From: Ambrosia x helenae
Lineage: Eukaryota; Streptophyta; Magnoliopsida; Asterales; Asteraceae
Reading direction: 5' to 3'
Length of the DNA stretch: 64,000 nt
Assembly (NCBI GenBank): GCA_030844895.1
Contig: CM061231.1
Coordinates: 5,586,001 to 5,650,000 of the forward strand
In this document: in pieces, positions 22,571 through 35,263 of the stretch
Layout of the letters: each line of letters opens with the position of its first letter
Numbering within the stretch: the stretch's first letter is position 1
Made by a program: the position numbers and the translations under genes
Notes under the pieces: model-generated
What the model was told of the DNA's origin: nothing
The model's input: the letters and a program-made list of their open reading frames with translations, nothing else
Database searches by the model: none

Positions 22571-24642
22571 GTAATGGTTATTGGGTTAAAGGAATTAAAT
22601 TAGATCGAAACGCTGATGGGCATTTTGTCAGAAAGCTGCAGCAGCGCTGATCGATTACGAGAGTGAGGCGGCGTGAAGGGAAGATTTAGTGATGTGATTG
22701 TTAGGTATGCCTGGATCGATCGTTGATGTTAAAACATTATTTTCCTATTGATCGTTGATGTTAGAAAGAAAAAAAAAGAAAGAATTGCCAAATTTTTTTA
22801 ACGGCAAGGTATGACGTTGTCAACCATCGTTACACCAGACGTTGTGACCAAAGTTAACTACTTGACCGCCATCAGCCCTTTGGTTCTTCTTGAAGTGCGA
22901 AACCCAAACCTCACCTGCCCAAAGACACGATAGTGGAATAATCGGTAAAACCTAGTCTCTCATTCAAATCGAACCGGTGCTACTTGTATTCACTCTTCAC
23001 CTAGATGCCGCAGAAAATTAAGAGAAGAGTGAGAATCGAACTTGGGTCACAAAGAACACCAAATCTTTGCCCCATCTTCTCTTTGCCTACTATAATAGCC
23101 ATTTTTTTAACATTTACATCTATATTCGGTTTTTTTATTTTTTTATTTTTACGAGTAATTTAATGACTAAATATAAAAAAACAACATGAAAAAGATGGAT
23201 CAAATTAACATGAGGATAAAATATATATTTTAAACTAAAGTTAGATTAACGTTTGACCAATAAAAATCGATACTATTTTTGTTATTTTAAAAACTAAATT
23301 AAAATAAGTTTCCAAGTATAAGAAATAAGATGAAAGAAAAAACAGGGTGGTTCGAATAACCCTATACAGCCGTCTAATTTCATGTTGGTTAGACTCTCGG
23401 TTGTGGGTGTTAACCACATTCCAAACCACCACCATTAGACTGTTATATCATTGCTAACCCATTTGAGAGGGGCGTTGCAACATCATCGCTAACGGGCTAG
23501 ACGTTTTACAAGGTTATTACATCGTGGTTGATGCCTTAACCCGAAAGGAAGAGGTTAAGTTGTTATGTGTTCAAACCATTGGGTTTGATCATGCACAGAA
23601 GTCTGAACGATCGAATTTGTTAAGCCCTAGGTAACCTACTCAAACCTGAAAATGGGTAGAAGAAGAGATCTTGCTAAGGGATCGATTGTTGGAACCGTCT
23701 AGGTTGCTGCAACAATCGGATATTCCTCACTAGGAGATGGGAACAAATTTCCATTACAGAGATCGACACATAACTAGGCCTAAGGTTGTTCTAAAAACGA
23801 CCGATAAAATCTATCAGATTTAGGATCGTTTGAAAGCGATTTGAGACCGCTCAAGAAGTTTCGCGGATAAGGTGTTAGCCTTTGGAATATCAAGTCGGAG
23901 GTAGATTTTCGCTGAAGGTTTTACCTTGGTGACGTGTTGTTAGGCCTGGGAAACACGATTGACTTAGTACTTAAGATTCCAGGCATTTGGAGATTTCGGG
24001 CAGGACTGGTCTCGTGGTTTATAAGCTCAAGCTGCTGCAAGAGCTTAGTGGGATTCTTGATGTATCCCGTAAGTCAGATTCAAGTTAGTGATGTTGTTGA
24101 GTCATTGATTTCTCGACCAACAAGATCCATGTTGACGTTAAGCTCCACTGTTTCGAGAAACCGATATATATGATGGATTGGAAAGTCCAAGATCTTAGTC
24201 ATGGAAGGACCAGGTTGATGTTGTATAGAACATTGAGCGTGGATTCGAGTTCACGCAAGTAAGAGGTGACCCTAGATCATTAATAAATGTTTAGACCATA
24301 TAATAAGTTTATGTTTAGTTCTTGAATAATATAATAGTTCTCAGATTGTGTTTGTGGGTTAGGAAAAATATTGGGTTGCCAAGGAGTTCTCGATGGCTAA
24401 AAGGCCATGTAGGCCCATTTGAGATCCTTAGTGGTATATTAAGTCTTTTATGGTTCATTTGTAAGGTTAGCGATTGACATTATCAATAGAATTCTTTCTA
24501 GTATCAAACGTTAGGTAGAAACCGTATGCTATTGAAGATATTTTATTCTAATCATTCATGTTCTTCTTGAATCATCTCAATCATTGATTCTGCCTTTGAT
24601 TGAGATTACTTGATATCGGGTACAGTTTTTGGGATTTACAAT
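22571..24642. other. Nucleotidase upstream region, then LTR-like sequence
   Basis: 22,571-22,740 is upstream of the nucleotidase start and should hold its promoter; no clear TATA box is seen. 23,460-24,642 resembles decayed LTR-element sequence, supported mainly by the primer-binding site that follows at 24,643 and by TTTACA just before it, a plausible LTR end. No intact frame. Confidence 0.35.
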
Positions 24643-24655
24643 TGGTATCAGAGCC
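24643..24655 (+). promoter_or_regulatory. Retroelement primer-binding site
   Basis: TGGTATCAGAGCC follows GATTTACAAT, the usual arrangement just inside a 5' LTR. The element to its right is not recognisable, so this is the stump of a truncated LTR retrotransposon in plus orientation. Confidence 0.6.
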
Positions 24656-25283
24656 ATTGAAGCTTGTTCATGGCTCGGTTTTGATATCAAGGGATTTAAG
24701 AGGGGAGTTTGGTTAATTATAAAATCTGCTGTTGGATTTCGATTCATAGGCTGATTTGTTTTCTGATCTTAATTCCGATTTTGTAAGCTTTTGTCTTGTT
24801 TTCAGATTTAACGATTGTTTTGGTACAAGTTGTAGTGGTTTAACCAATTTTGATTCAATCTTTAATGTCGTATTGTTTTTTCTTTTTCACTTTTAACACA
24901 AATATTTTCATCTTTTACAATTTAACACTAACAATTTTGATTTTCCACTTCTAACCCAAAACTTCTCATTTTTTTTTTACTTTTAACGCTAAGATTTTCA
25001 TCTTTTACAATTTAACCCTAACACTTTTTTTTTCAACTTTGGTCCCACATAATTTTCATCTTACGCGATTTTTTCGTTTTAAGTTCTGTTCTAAATTTTG
25101 CGAGTTATAACAAGTTCGTCGCAATGTGCGGGGTCCTAGACCGACTTAGTTACTTCACTTTAACCATAGTTATTAAAATTCATCGATTTTACGCCTTTGG
25201 CATTAACACGTCGCAACGAGCGTGCGTGGTTCTAAAATTTTACGCCTTCTTTTCAATAGGTGTTATTTTACTTTTTTTATATA
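24656..25283. other. Non-coding flank of Helitron, no gene seen
   Basis: Contains two rounds of TTCATCTTTTACAATTTAAC-type sequence (24,910 and 25,000) and two further GC-rich CGTCGCAA hairpin remnants near 25,120 and 25,210 that resemble Helitron ends. No coding frame. Confidence 0.3.
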
Positions 25284-25579
25284 CTAGTGGCAATGCCCGC
25301 GCGTTGCCGCGGGTACATAAATTTACCGATAGATAACGATTTGTTACAAAAAATTTGAAGAAGCATGTGATGGAATGCTTAATTTGGGATGAGAAGCCAA
25401 AAAAATAATGTAGTAAATTTAACAACTAAAAGTCTGTATGTTGATATTAACAAAATGCATATGAAATAACGTAGTGCTTTCAAGGATACAGTAGCAGTTG
25501 GATCTACATGAGGATCGTGGGCTTAAGCAAAAGTTTTGTACTAAAATGTTTGGAATCTTCAAAATAATCATAAAAAAAG

Positions 25580-26180
25580 CATCTTAAAGCGAGCTTCCCA
25601 AATGACAGGTTGTATGGCAACTCTAGCATCCTGCATGACATCCAAATGTGATAATTAGAACCAAAACCTAAGTCAATTTAAATTCAAAATACTAAAAAAA
25701 ATCATATAAACATATAAATATATAATGGCACATCTTCAATACAAACAAATTATTGTTACTCTTAGAATCAAACGAACACATTATAAAATGAGGGAGTTAA
25801 GCACCACTGAAGAAATTGAAATTGAATTGAAATCGAATTAAACAAATTTCTCACTACATTCATAGTAAACTTGTGGTTTGAAATAAGAATTGCCTCACGA
25901 TCTTCACCTCGTATAACTGTAGGTGACCACCACCTAACATGCTGAACATACAAATAAGGGTAAACAACATCAGAACGCATCATGTTGATAAATATTAGTT
26001 ATACAGTATATGCAATTTTTATCTTGTATAATATTGTTGAATTGTTTAATGCTCACTTCAAATACAACCGTAAAAGAACAAGTCACAGACCTCTACAGTT
26101 CCAGAAACTTCATAGCCTCCTATCTTTACTTTAATCCACTCATGCGAGACAAATGGACAGGTGGCATGAATCATAACACT
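25580..26180 (-). pseudogene. Exon-like fragments of an unidentified host gene inside the Helitron
   Basis: Three minus-strand segments read as well-formed protein and are separated by AT-rich, intron-like DNA: about 26,175-26,075 (CPFVSHEWIKVKIGGYEVSG and onward), 25,945-25,855 (WWSPTVIRGEDREAILISNH) and 25,640-25,580 (DVMQDARVAIQPVIWEARFK). Helitrons often copy host exons, and a series of consecutive exons in one orientation fits this. I do not recognise the protein, and splice phases between the pieces do not join cleanly. It may be non-coding. Confidence 0.35.
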
Positions 26181-26450
26181 TGAGACAAAGTTTATGACTA
26201 TCTACATATACAGATAACTTGGATAAGTAAAACTTCATACATGAATGACATGCTGACATGCAAGATATGTATTGTGAAACACGCCTCACGGCCAGCAAGT
26301 GTCAACAAGACCGTCCCAAGACCATGTGCAGGCAGCCATTTCCGGGTAGAAAAACCTAGCAACTCCATGAAAAGGGACACAACAGCAACCCAAACTGCAG
26401 TGTATACGGATTTGCAAGCAAATTGGAATCCCGTCTTCTAACCCCACAAC

Positions 26451-27328
26451 AAATATTAAAAAAAACAAGAAAATAAAAACTAATAAACCTTAGAAAAAAA
26501 AACAATGTTATGGAACATACATTTCTTGTATCGGTAGCATCATTGGTCTCCGTGAAAAAGCTTTGTGTTTGTCGAATTGCACTATATTAACAATTACAAC
26601 AAAGGATTAGTTATAACTTACAAGAAAGCCAAAGGGTTTATAGTGGGTGGTGGTGTTAATGTTCTACAGAGAAGTAAAGGTTAATTAAATGGGAGAATAT
26701 AAAGTGAAAAATAGAGAACTCTTGAAGTTGCTCCATTGTTAATAATCATTAACAAATATTAGAAAAACAAGAAAATAAAAACTAATAAAGCTTAGAAAAA
26801 AACAATGTTATAGAACATACATTTCTTGTATTGGTAGCATCATTGGTCTCCGTGAAAAAGCTTTGTGTTTGTTGAATTGCACTTTATTAACAATTACAAC
26901 AAAGGAATAGTTATAACTTACAAGAAAGCCAAAGGGTTTATAGTGGGTGGTGGTGTTAATGTTCTAGAGAGAAGTAAAGGTTAATTAAATGGGAGAATAT
27001 AAAGTGAAAAATAGAGAAAGCTTTGTGTTTGTCGAATTGCACTTTATTAACAATTACAACAAAGGAATAGTTATAACTTACAAGAAAGCCAAAGGGTTTA
27101 TAGTGGGTGGTGGTGTTAATGTTCTAGAGAGAAGTAAAGGTTAATTAAATGGGAGAATATAAAGTGAAAAATAGAGAACTCTTGAAGTTGCCCAATTGTT
27201 AATAACCATTAACAAATATTAAAAAACCAAGAAAATAAAAACTAATAAACCTTAGAAAAAACATTTTTATGGAACATACATTTCTTGTATCGGTAGCATC
27301 ATTGATCTCCGTGAAAAAGTTTTGTGTA
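26451..27328. repeat. Tandem repeat inside the Helitron, about three units
   Basis: Units start near 26,451, 26,752 and, truncated at its front, 27,017, with a further partial copy from 27,211. Landmarks repeated in each are GAAAGCCAAAGGGTTTATAG, GTGGGTGGTGGTGTTAATG and TTAATTAAATGGGAGAATAT. Units differ by only a few bases, so the expansion is recent. Confidence 0.85.
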
Positions 27329-28224
27329 AGTTGTTTCCTTGATCGTTCGTTTATTAAATTCAATTTTGTCGCCCACTTAACTTGATTTTTTCGACGTCAT
27401 TTCTTTTCCATTGGTTATATATACATACATCTAGTGTATCTGTTTTAAGTAGAAGCAATAATAATAAATAAAATAAAATAAAAGCAAAGAAGAAGGAACA
27501 GCTGATTTTGTTGTATTTGTGAAGGAAGGGTAATTATGCCCAACCAAATTAATTAGAAAAAAAAAGAAACGATTTCAAACACGATCAACAGATTAACAGA
27601 AAACGCATCAAGTCCTCTAATTCAACAATCACAAAAAAAAAAAAAAAAACCCGGATCAAATACACAACAAATCATAATTAAGTTGAACAACCTTGATATG
27701 AATCAAACGCATTTATTAATTATTTGAAAGCCAAAACAATAACAAACCTGAAATTAGGGAAATGCATGCACTCCGTAGTTTTGAATGAAGCTCTGCTTCC
27801 GATGGAAATAAAAAATTCGGTTTATCTCATCGTGGCCACACCAAAAAACTATAAGATGATTGATTGGACTGAAATGGGGAAGACAAAACGAAGGGCATTC
27901 AATTGGAGGTCATCAATTTAGAGGAATTGGATTGAAGTCATCAATTGAGGGAAGTTGAATGTAAGGAGTTAAACCCTATGAGTTAATAAGAAGAACAACC
28001 TAAAGTGAAGGTGGAGGGTACTAAAGGAATAACATTTTACATGTTAACTAAAAACAAAATCTAAAATTACACTAATAGCCTTGTAAGTGTCTTAATTTAC
28101 ACCTAGATGACTAATTTACCCCTATCAAATAAGCTTTATTAAGTTGTATATGTAGCTACAAAATTTGTACCCATGTCAAAATTACAATCTTGTACATCAC
28201 TCCTCCTTTATAATGTATTATAGA

Positions 28225-28335
28225 TTGTACTTTTATGAGCTTTTTGGTGTTAGTGGTCGCTGGTGGTGGTGTGGCATTAGTGCTACTTGGCATGCTTTTA
28301 CACCCCCGCCGCAACGCGCGGGGGCTTAATACTAG
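28225..28335 (+). mobile_element. Plus-oriented Helitron 3' terminus next to the previous element
   Basis: CCCGCCGCAACGCGCGGG hairpin, then GCTTAATA and CTAG at 28,332-28,335 before T. It faces opposite to the neighbouring Helitron, so either two Helitrons abut or the 2.9-kb one is nested in an older plus-strand Helitron whose 5' end was not found. Confidence 0.6.
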
Positions 28336-28348
28336 TTATATATATATA

Positions 28349-28753
28349 GGGGAAAGTTAATTTGAGAACACCTATATTTCGTGCGAACCGTGAGAACGGC
28401 ATCTAAAACCATTCAAATTCAAAATTTCTTTTTACACGTGTCTTTATTACTAAAATACAATCCCAAAAACACAATTTATGCGTAAAAATTCAAACGTATA
28501 CGGAAATAATTTGTTTTTACACATGTGTAAATTTACTGTTTATACATGTGTAAACTGTTTCATTAACACATGTGTAAAAAGTTAATTTGAAAGTGTTTTT
28601 GCAAGAAAATATGAATTATTTGGAAAGAAAATTCATCTATTAATATTGTATTTTGATTATAATGAGGCTTGTATTAAAAAATTTTGATTTTGATTGATTT
28701 TTTTACTTGTTCTCACGGTTCTCACGATATTTAGCGTTCTCAAGATAACCCTC

Positions 28754-28756
<3 letters not shown>
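28349..28756. mobile_element. Small inverted-repeat (MITE-like) element, 408 bases
   Basis: Left end GGGGAAAGTTAATTTGAGAAC and right end GTTCTCAAGATAACCCTCCCC are imperfect inverted repeats of about 22 bases. Both flanks are TATATATA, giving a possible 9-base duplication that cannot be proved in an (AT)n context. No coding capacity. A Mutator-like origin is possible from the duplication length. Confidence 0.6.

Positions 28757-28791
<35 letters not shown>
28757..28791. repeat. (TA)n microsatellite
   Basis: About 16 TA units directly after the inverted-repeat element. Confidence 0.9.
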
Positions 28792-28793
<2 letters not shown>

Positions 28794-28899
28794 CAAAAAG
28801 CATGGTCGGTTGTTATTATCTATTTTATGTATAGACCCTCAACTTTTTCAAGTTGACATTATCTACCCCTCAAGTTTATTTTTTAACAAAAGCCAACTT

Positions 28900-30240
28900 T
28901 CTAAGTTGACATAATTGCCGATTTACTTTCTAACTTGACGAAAAAGGCATCCTTACTTTCTAACATCTTTTTAACCCGCAAACTTTTGACATGTAACACA
29001 TTATATCCACAAACTTTTCTATAAACGATATAAATTAACGTTTCGACATATTTTTTTTCTTTACTTTCTAACTTGACAAAAAAAAACATCCTTACTTTCT
29101 AACATCTTTTTAACCCGCAAACTTTTGACATGTAACATATTATATCCACAAACTTCTCTATAAACGATATAAATTCACATTTTAACATATTTTTTTTTCT
29201 TTTCTAAAACGAGTCTGGTCAAATATACAACGTTTCTATTCTTATTTTTACGTATGATATCAGTTAGTCTACGATTCTGACGTAAATTTTGTTCGAAAAT
29301 GAGTCGGATCAAATATAAAACGCTTTAATTTGACAGAGTCAAAAAAGGCATCCTTACATTTAACGGCTTTTTAACCCGCAAACTTTTGACATGTAACACA
29401 TTATATCCACAAACTTTTCTATAAACGATATAAATTAACGTTTCGACATATTTTTTTTCTTTACTTTCTAACTTAACAAAAAAAGACATCCTTACTTTCT
29501 AACATCTTTTTAACCCGCAAACTTTTGACATGTAACACATTATATCCACAAACTTCTCTATAAACGATATAAATTCACATTTTAACATATTTTTTTTTCT
29601 TTTCTAAAACGAGTCTGGTCAAATATAAAACGTTTCCATTCTTATTTTTACGTATGATATCAGTTAGTCTACGATTCTGGCATACATTTTGTTCGAAAAT
29701 GAGTCGGATCAAATATAAAAACGCTTTAATTTGACAGTAAAAATTCGAGTTACTTACGCTTCTGATAAAATGCACAAACAACCCTTTAACTTTAGAAATT
29801 GGTATTTACATCCCTGCACTTTCTTAAAAACTTTATAAAGCGTCATTTTCACCCCTTTGAGTTCTAACTTCTCAAATTTACCCACCGTATTTCATTATTT
29901 AAGCTAAAGGAAAAACAATTTTTTTCTCACGTTGTTATTATTGTTTATGTCGGTATAAATTAACGTTTCAACGTAAAAAATAATTTTAAGTACGCTTTTG
30001 GTTAGTCTACATTTGCCATACATGTTGGTATAAATTCATGTTTCAACTTAAACGATATAAATACATGTTTCGACATAGATTTTTTTTTCTGAAACGAGTC
30101 GGGCAAACATAAAACGTTTTCATTCTTAGTTTTACGTATGATATCGGTTGGTCTACAATTCTGACGTAAATTTTGTTCGTAAAGGAATTAGATAAAATAT
30201 AAAATCTTTTAATTCGATAGTAAAAATCCGAGTTACCTAC
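28900..30240. repeat. Tandem repeat of about 400 bases, two main copies plus decayed parts
   Basis: The block starting AAAGGCATCC at 28,943 recurs at about 29,346. Each copy holds two sub-copies of TTTTTAACCCGCAAACTTTT and ACATTATATCCACAAACTT, then TTCTAAAACGAGTCTGGTCA and ATGAGTCGGATCAAATATAA. The copies are very similar. Weaker relatives continue to about 30,240. No coding frame. Confidence 0.8.
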
Positions 30241-30855
30241 GTTTCTGACTTAAATTGTGTTCGGAAACAAACGACTCAGCTCAAATATATTTTGTTTTAA
30301 TTCGATGGTATAAAATTGAGTTATTGTACATTTTCGTACGGTTAACGCATCACATGACGTGTCGCCACCTGAAAACAACTCAGGCGTTTCCACCGCAACG
30401 CGTGGTCTACGACAACTATCTAGTTTAACACAAAAGGTAGTTGCTGGCAAGTCAAGGAAATGCATAAATTTGAGCGTCTTAATTCTTTGGAGGTGGGAAT
30501 GTCTTCATGACAAAAAAAAAAGGGGTCATGTTAATGAACCTTGACAACATGTTTGCTCTAGACTGATGGCGTGATTGATGGACACTTTAATAGTGTATTT
30601 TTTTTTCTAAACTATATATCAAATGTTGTATAATTTCTTATGATAAAATCACAAAAACATCTTCTATTGAGTATATTTATATGTTGGTTTCCGTACAAAG
30701 TTATTACCCTTTCATAAGACTTTATCTTTGTAACCATACAAGTTAGAAAATGCTTATGTGAAGTCATTTAATACATCCAACAAAGACATAACAATAAATA
30801 CACATATATGAAAACCTTCTAATAGAAGTATTCAAAAATTGAGAATAGTTCTTAC
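30241..30855. other. Region downstream of the receptor kinase, no gene seen
   Basis: AT-rich. It should contain the 3' UTR of the minus-strand kinase gene just below 30,856; AATAAA-like signals on the minus strand are not clear. Confidence 0.3.
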
Positions 30856-33815
30856 CTATCTTGGTTCAGTATATGTAATACTAACACGATTGCTTGAAAT
30901 TTGTGTTTGCATACTAGATGAATTCTCAGGCCCAAATTTATCATCTTCAGCATAATAACCTGGTTGTCGTGGTTCTGGCAACCGCCTGTCACTACTTAGC
31001 ATCATAACCACCATAGACATGTCTGGTCTATCTTCCGGACTATGTTGAACACATAACAGTGCTATATGGATCGACCTTAACACTTTTATGTCGTTTGACT
31101 GGATCAATGATTTATCTGCAATTTCCGTAGCCTTTCCTTCTTTGTAAAGTTTCCATGCCTAAAGGTCGATTAGTTATTTACATAGTTGACAACAAAAAGT
31201 TAGAATATTACATTTTCTTACATGTCCAGCAAGGTTGTGACTATGATGATCATATAAGAATTGGCTATTTTTCTTTCCACTAACAATTTCCAACACCAGA
31301 ACACCAAAGCTGAATACATCTGACTTGGTTGAGAAGATCCCGTCCCCTGCGTACTCAGGAGACATGTATCCACTATATCAAATAACATGTTCTAAGTAAA
31401 GAAAACATAAACAAATAAAATTGTAATTACTACTAAAATATTTTTTAAGTGGAAGATCTCACTATGTTCCCACGACCCTTTTAGTGTTTATTTCAATCTC
31501 ATCTCCTCCAAAACTTCTTGCAAGTCCAAAATCTGATATTTTAGGGTTCATCTCATGATCTAGTAAAATGTTGGCAGCTTTAAGGTCTCTATGGATAACT
31601 CGTAGGAGAGAATCTTGATGAAGATAAAGTAGACCTCGAGCAATTCCATTGATTATACGAAACCGTTGTGACCAATCAAGTGTTCTTCTTTTGGTTTCTT
31701 CTGTGACAAAAAGAACAAGTTATTATTACTTTGTTTTATTAACTAGGATTTGTAGAATTTGTATTTTGTTTAATTTTGTTTTAAACTTACCAAACAGAAG
31801 TAAATCTAGGCTGTTGTTAGGCATGAGCTCGTAAACTAACAGCTTTTCTGTTCCTTCAACACAATATCCTAGAACTTTTACGAGATTTCTATGTTGAAGC
31901 TTCGAAATGAAAATGACTTCATTTTTAAACTCCTCAACACCTTGGGTAGAAACCACAGAAAGCCGTTTCACTGCAATTTCTCGTCCGTCCTCTAGAGTTC
32001 CCTTTAAGAAAATTTTTTGAGTTGTTTTAATCAATGTAATTAAAGTGTCACATTTGTAGTTTGTCAATTGAGCAATACCTTATAAACCGGTCCAAAACCA
32101 CCCTCTCCAAGCTTGTTATTGAAAGAGAAATTGTTTGTTGCTAAGGTCAATGTGGTGAGGTTGAATAATGGGATGTCTAAGCCGTCTTTTGGGACAACTG
32201 AATCACTTCTCCCTATTAAAACCAAATATGCTCTGATGAGGATCTTAAAAATGATTTTTCATTTAAAACACATAAATATTAATTATTAAAGCATATTACC
32301 TTGTACCCGAACCTGCTCCTTTTTCTTCATCTTCCATATGATCATCACAAATATTCCAAATAGAATACCTATTCCTATACAGCTAATAGGGATAATTACG
32401 GCTAGATTTTTCTTTTTGCTTCTTGAGCTCCCTTTATCTTTTTCTGCAAATACCACAATATTTTCTTCATACAAATTACATTTCATTTTCTTAATTAGAC
32501 TAACAACAAAAATAATTACCTAGTTCAGCAGCACTCATTCGTATGTATATATCTTGCCCATTATTTTGAATTATTCTCATATCGAGCAGTTCGTTGTACC
32601 ATAGCATACAACCAATACCTTTTTTGATGTCCAAAGTTGCATAAGCTGTACAATTGCATTCCTTTCTACATTTCATTTGACACTCATGCAAACTCATATT
32701 TCTATCAAACCATGATTGTCTTGTATCAGGTAATTTGATAAAAGTATACTTTCGAAATCCTTCCCCAACACCACAGTCTAATGGTATATCTCTTTTACAA
32801 CCACTCGTCCAATCTGCTATTCCCCATTGGTCAGGCCTTTTTGGCGTAAACCCTCTTAGACATCGACAGTTAGGGGACTGTGAAATGTCACAAAACCCAT
32901 GAACCCCGCACAGTGCAAAACGTTCACAACTATCTGTTGTGAGTGATGACAACAAAAACCATTCTTGGGTTCTGTTGTTCCAATTCCATTGACGCATGTT
33001 CCCTTCTGATGATAATGTCAACCTGCTGAGAACCGATTTGTTGCGTAACTCATAAATTGCCCAGATCCCTAATTCATCCATTTGAAACCAGTTTGTGTAC
33101 ATCGGATTTGGGTCATTGTTCGTGTTACCACTATATGCAAGACCATTCCAAGATCCTAATCTATATAGGATCTTATCACTATTATTCTCAAATGTTTGTG
33201 GAATCCATTAAAATCCATATAAATCATATACGGACCTTGAGATGGATCATCCTCACTCTTCCATGATGTAATATTTGTCACTATACCCCTTTTCAAATCC
33301 ATCCCAAACTTCATATCCGACATGAGAGTGTCTCCAATATGGTCAAAACTCTGCCAAATGTAATTTTCTGGTCCATGTTCCCTATCGAAGACAATAAAAT
33401 TTGAATTCTCTAACAACTGAGCCACCACATTTCCAGTCTCTTTTGATGTACTAGACGACCAAATCATTTGGTTGTTAGTGGAGTCACGGAGCACCAATAA
33501 TCCTCCAGGATTGAGTGTCAGCTCGCCTGATTTTTTACTGATTGGGGTTTCTCGATTGGCAACCCAAACAACGGTGCCTGTTGCAATCTTTTTGTACCAT
33601 ATGCCTAAATATCGGTTTTGGGAGGTGTTGCTTGGGCTAAAGAACCCAAGCTCAAAGCTTTCCTCGGCTGAAACAATGGTTTCACCATCTCTAATTGTTT
33701 GGTTAATGAATATGGTGTCTAAACCTATTGTACAAGTAAATAATGTATGGAAGAAACACAAGAGTAATGATAGTACCTTCATTGATGGTAAGCTGATTAT
33801 TTTTTCCTTCTCCAT
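30856..33815 (-). CDS. G-type lectin S-receptor-like serine/threonine kinase, one-base frameshift
   Basis: Seven exons: 33,815-32,520, 32,443-32,300, 32,212-32,079, 32,001-31,791, 31,700-31,463, 31,372-31,222 and 31,158-30,856. With one base restored they give 826 codons, the usual family length. Plasma-membrane receptor: signal peptide (MKVLSLLLCFFHTLFTC), bulb-type lectin (SFELGFFSP, LGIWYKK, VVWVANRE), S-locus glycoprotein region (CERFALCGVHGFC, C.CLRGF), PAN domain with regular cysteines (HECQMKCRKECNCTAY), a transmembrane helix in exon 2 (IIPISCIGIGILFGIFVMII), then kinase. Kinase motifs are GEGGFGPVYK, AVKRL, HRDLKAANILLD, DFGLARSFGG and GYMSPEYA, all with catalytic residues present, and CVQHSPEDRP near the end. 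A single missing base near 33,200, between the lectin and S-locus regions, breaks exon 1. Ligand and pathway are unknown; the family acts in immunity, self-incompatibility and development. Confidence 0.9.
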
Positions 33816-34525
33816 GGCAATATGAATTTATGAGTAAACAAATTATGCTGATTGCAAGTTGAAGCTGTTGTTTTTTATTGTATTTCTTGATGTTCACATG
33901 TTAATGTCATGCCAACTGTTTAAAATGAATATTTTATGTTTAAACTTTATGCTTGTGGAGTGTGGACAATACATATGAAACCAAAGATTGAATATTTTTA
34001 AGTTCTAACTTATATTTATATGCTTCTGGACAATGCAATAATGCATGTAGCAACAAAGTGTGAACTAAATTAACTAATACCCAAATTTTGATTAAAAACA
34101 GTTTCATATATAATTGTATTTAACGTTGTTGTAATCCCGTCAATTCATTTTTTTTAACTAAAACTTCATTAATACCAGCATGTCCTCAAAGCAAGGACTC
34201 CCACAAAAACCTTACAAACTATACAATGGTAATCCAAACATATGCATAAAGTTAACATGATAACTTTAAAAAAATCAAAGGAGTCACATATATAACTAAA
34301 AATATCTAAACCGTTTTTATAATAGTAAAATTAGACATTATTAAAATCATTAAAAGAAAAATATAGTTGATGTAATTTAATCCACAAGTTTATAGGAATC
34401 AATATATATTGAGAAAATCCCAAAACTAACATTTTTTTAAATGATATACTGCTATATATATATATAGCTATCCATTAGTTAAGGAGTTGTAATGACAACT
34501 TGATTGTGCATCCACATTAAAAGGA
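33816..34525. other. Upstream region of the receptor kinase
   Basis: AT-rich, no other gene seen. It should contain the kinase promoter on the minus strand. (TA)n near 34,452. Confidence 0.3.
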
Positions 34526-34575
34526 CTAGTAGGAATGCTCGCGCGTTGCAGTGGGTGTTCCGACTAATATGAGAT
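34526..34575 (-). mobile_element. Helitron 3' terminus, solitary
   Basis: Minus strand: hairpin of ACCCACTGCAACGCGCGAGC type, then CTAG at 34,529-34,526, with A on the flank. A second, weaker hairpin (CCCTCGCGATGCGGTGGGG) lies at 34,600. No matching 5' end was found, so the rest is probably lost. Confidence 0.45.
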
Positions 34576-35263
34576 TCAGTTATGATGTTTAGTGTGGTGC
34601 CCTCGCGATGCGGTGGGGAACTTGTCAAACATCAATCCGAAAGTCTTGCCAACTTAACAATTAAGTTAAATTTGTTAGCAATACTGATACGTACCGGAGA
34701 AAGTGTAATGGTAGATAAAATGAGCTAAGACACCAAACACGACAGAGATTTCCCCTTATCAAAAAAATAGATGAGCTCAAGCTCCTCTACGCCCTGCTCT
34801 CTGTTATGACCAATCATAAAAAGTTAGTTCATTAACTAATACATAGTTTAAATAAGCATCAAATTTTAAGAATAAATAAATAGATACAAAAATAAGCCAA
34901 AAACATCCCATTTTCGATAATTTACAACGGTTTTGGTCATTTTAACATTTCACAAAGTTGAATTATTGTATACATCTATATGCGTTTAATCATAATTTCT
35001 CTTAAAATATAAATAAACAAAAGCAGAAATAGGCAGAAAGATTAGAAGAACTCTAATTTCCAGTAAAATTCTATGTGAATGCAATCAATCGAACCTTTTT
35101 ACTTTCTACAGTGCTGCATTTTTGTGTTGCAGTAAATGAAGCCCTCCATTGAGCTTCGAGTTCCTTTTACGCGTCATTTTACTTGGCACGCTCTTCCATT
35201 TAAACTCGAACTTGCATGCTGCAAGACAACAAAACCATAGTAAACTAAATATTAGATGTCGTT
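34576..35263. other. Gene-free sequence, nothing recognised
   Basis: No coding frame, repeat or RNA gene that I can support. Confidence 0.3.

Larger units (their letters stand above)
25284..28224 (-). mobile_element. Helitron, 2.9 kb, non-autonomous
   Basis: Minus orientation. The 3' end is at 25,284: hairpin of CCCGCGGCAACGCGCGGG type, then CTAG, inserted between A and T. The 5' end is at 28,224 and reads TCTATAATACATTATAAAGG on the minus strand, matching the 5' end of the 46,009-50,046 Helitron (TCTATAGTACATTATAAAGG), so both belong to one family. No Rep/helicase is present. Inside are a ~265-300-base tandem repeat (26,451-27,328) and three exon-like open segments on the minus strand (see the separate entry). 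Confidence 0.8.

Noticed and set aside
23500..23600. Short stretch reading like VVDALTRKEEVK, similar to Gypsy RNase H-end motifs
   Set aside because: Too short and isolated to call; no second motif within reach.
26451..27328. Possible CRISPR-like array
   Set aside because: Units are long and directly adjacent without unique spacers, and the organism is a plant; it is an ordinary tandem repeat.
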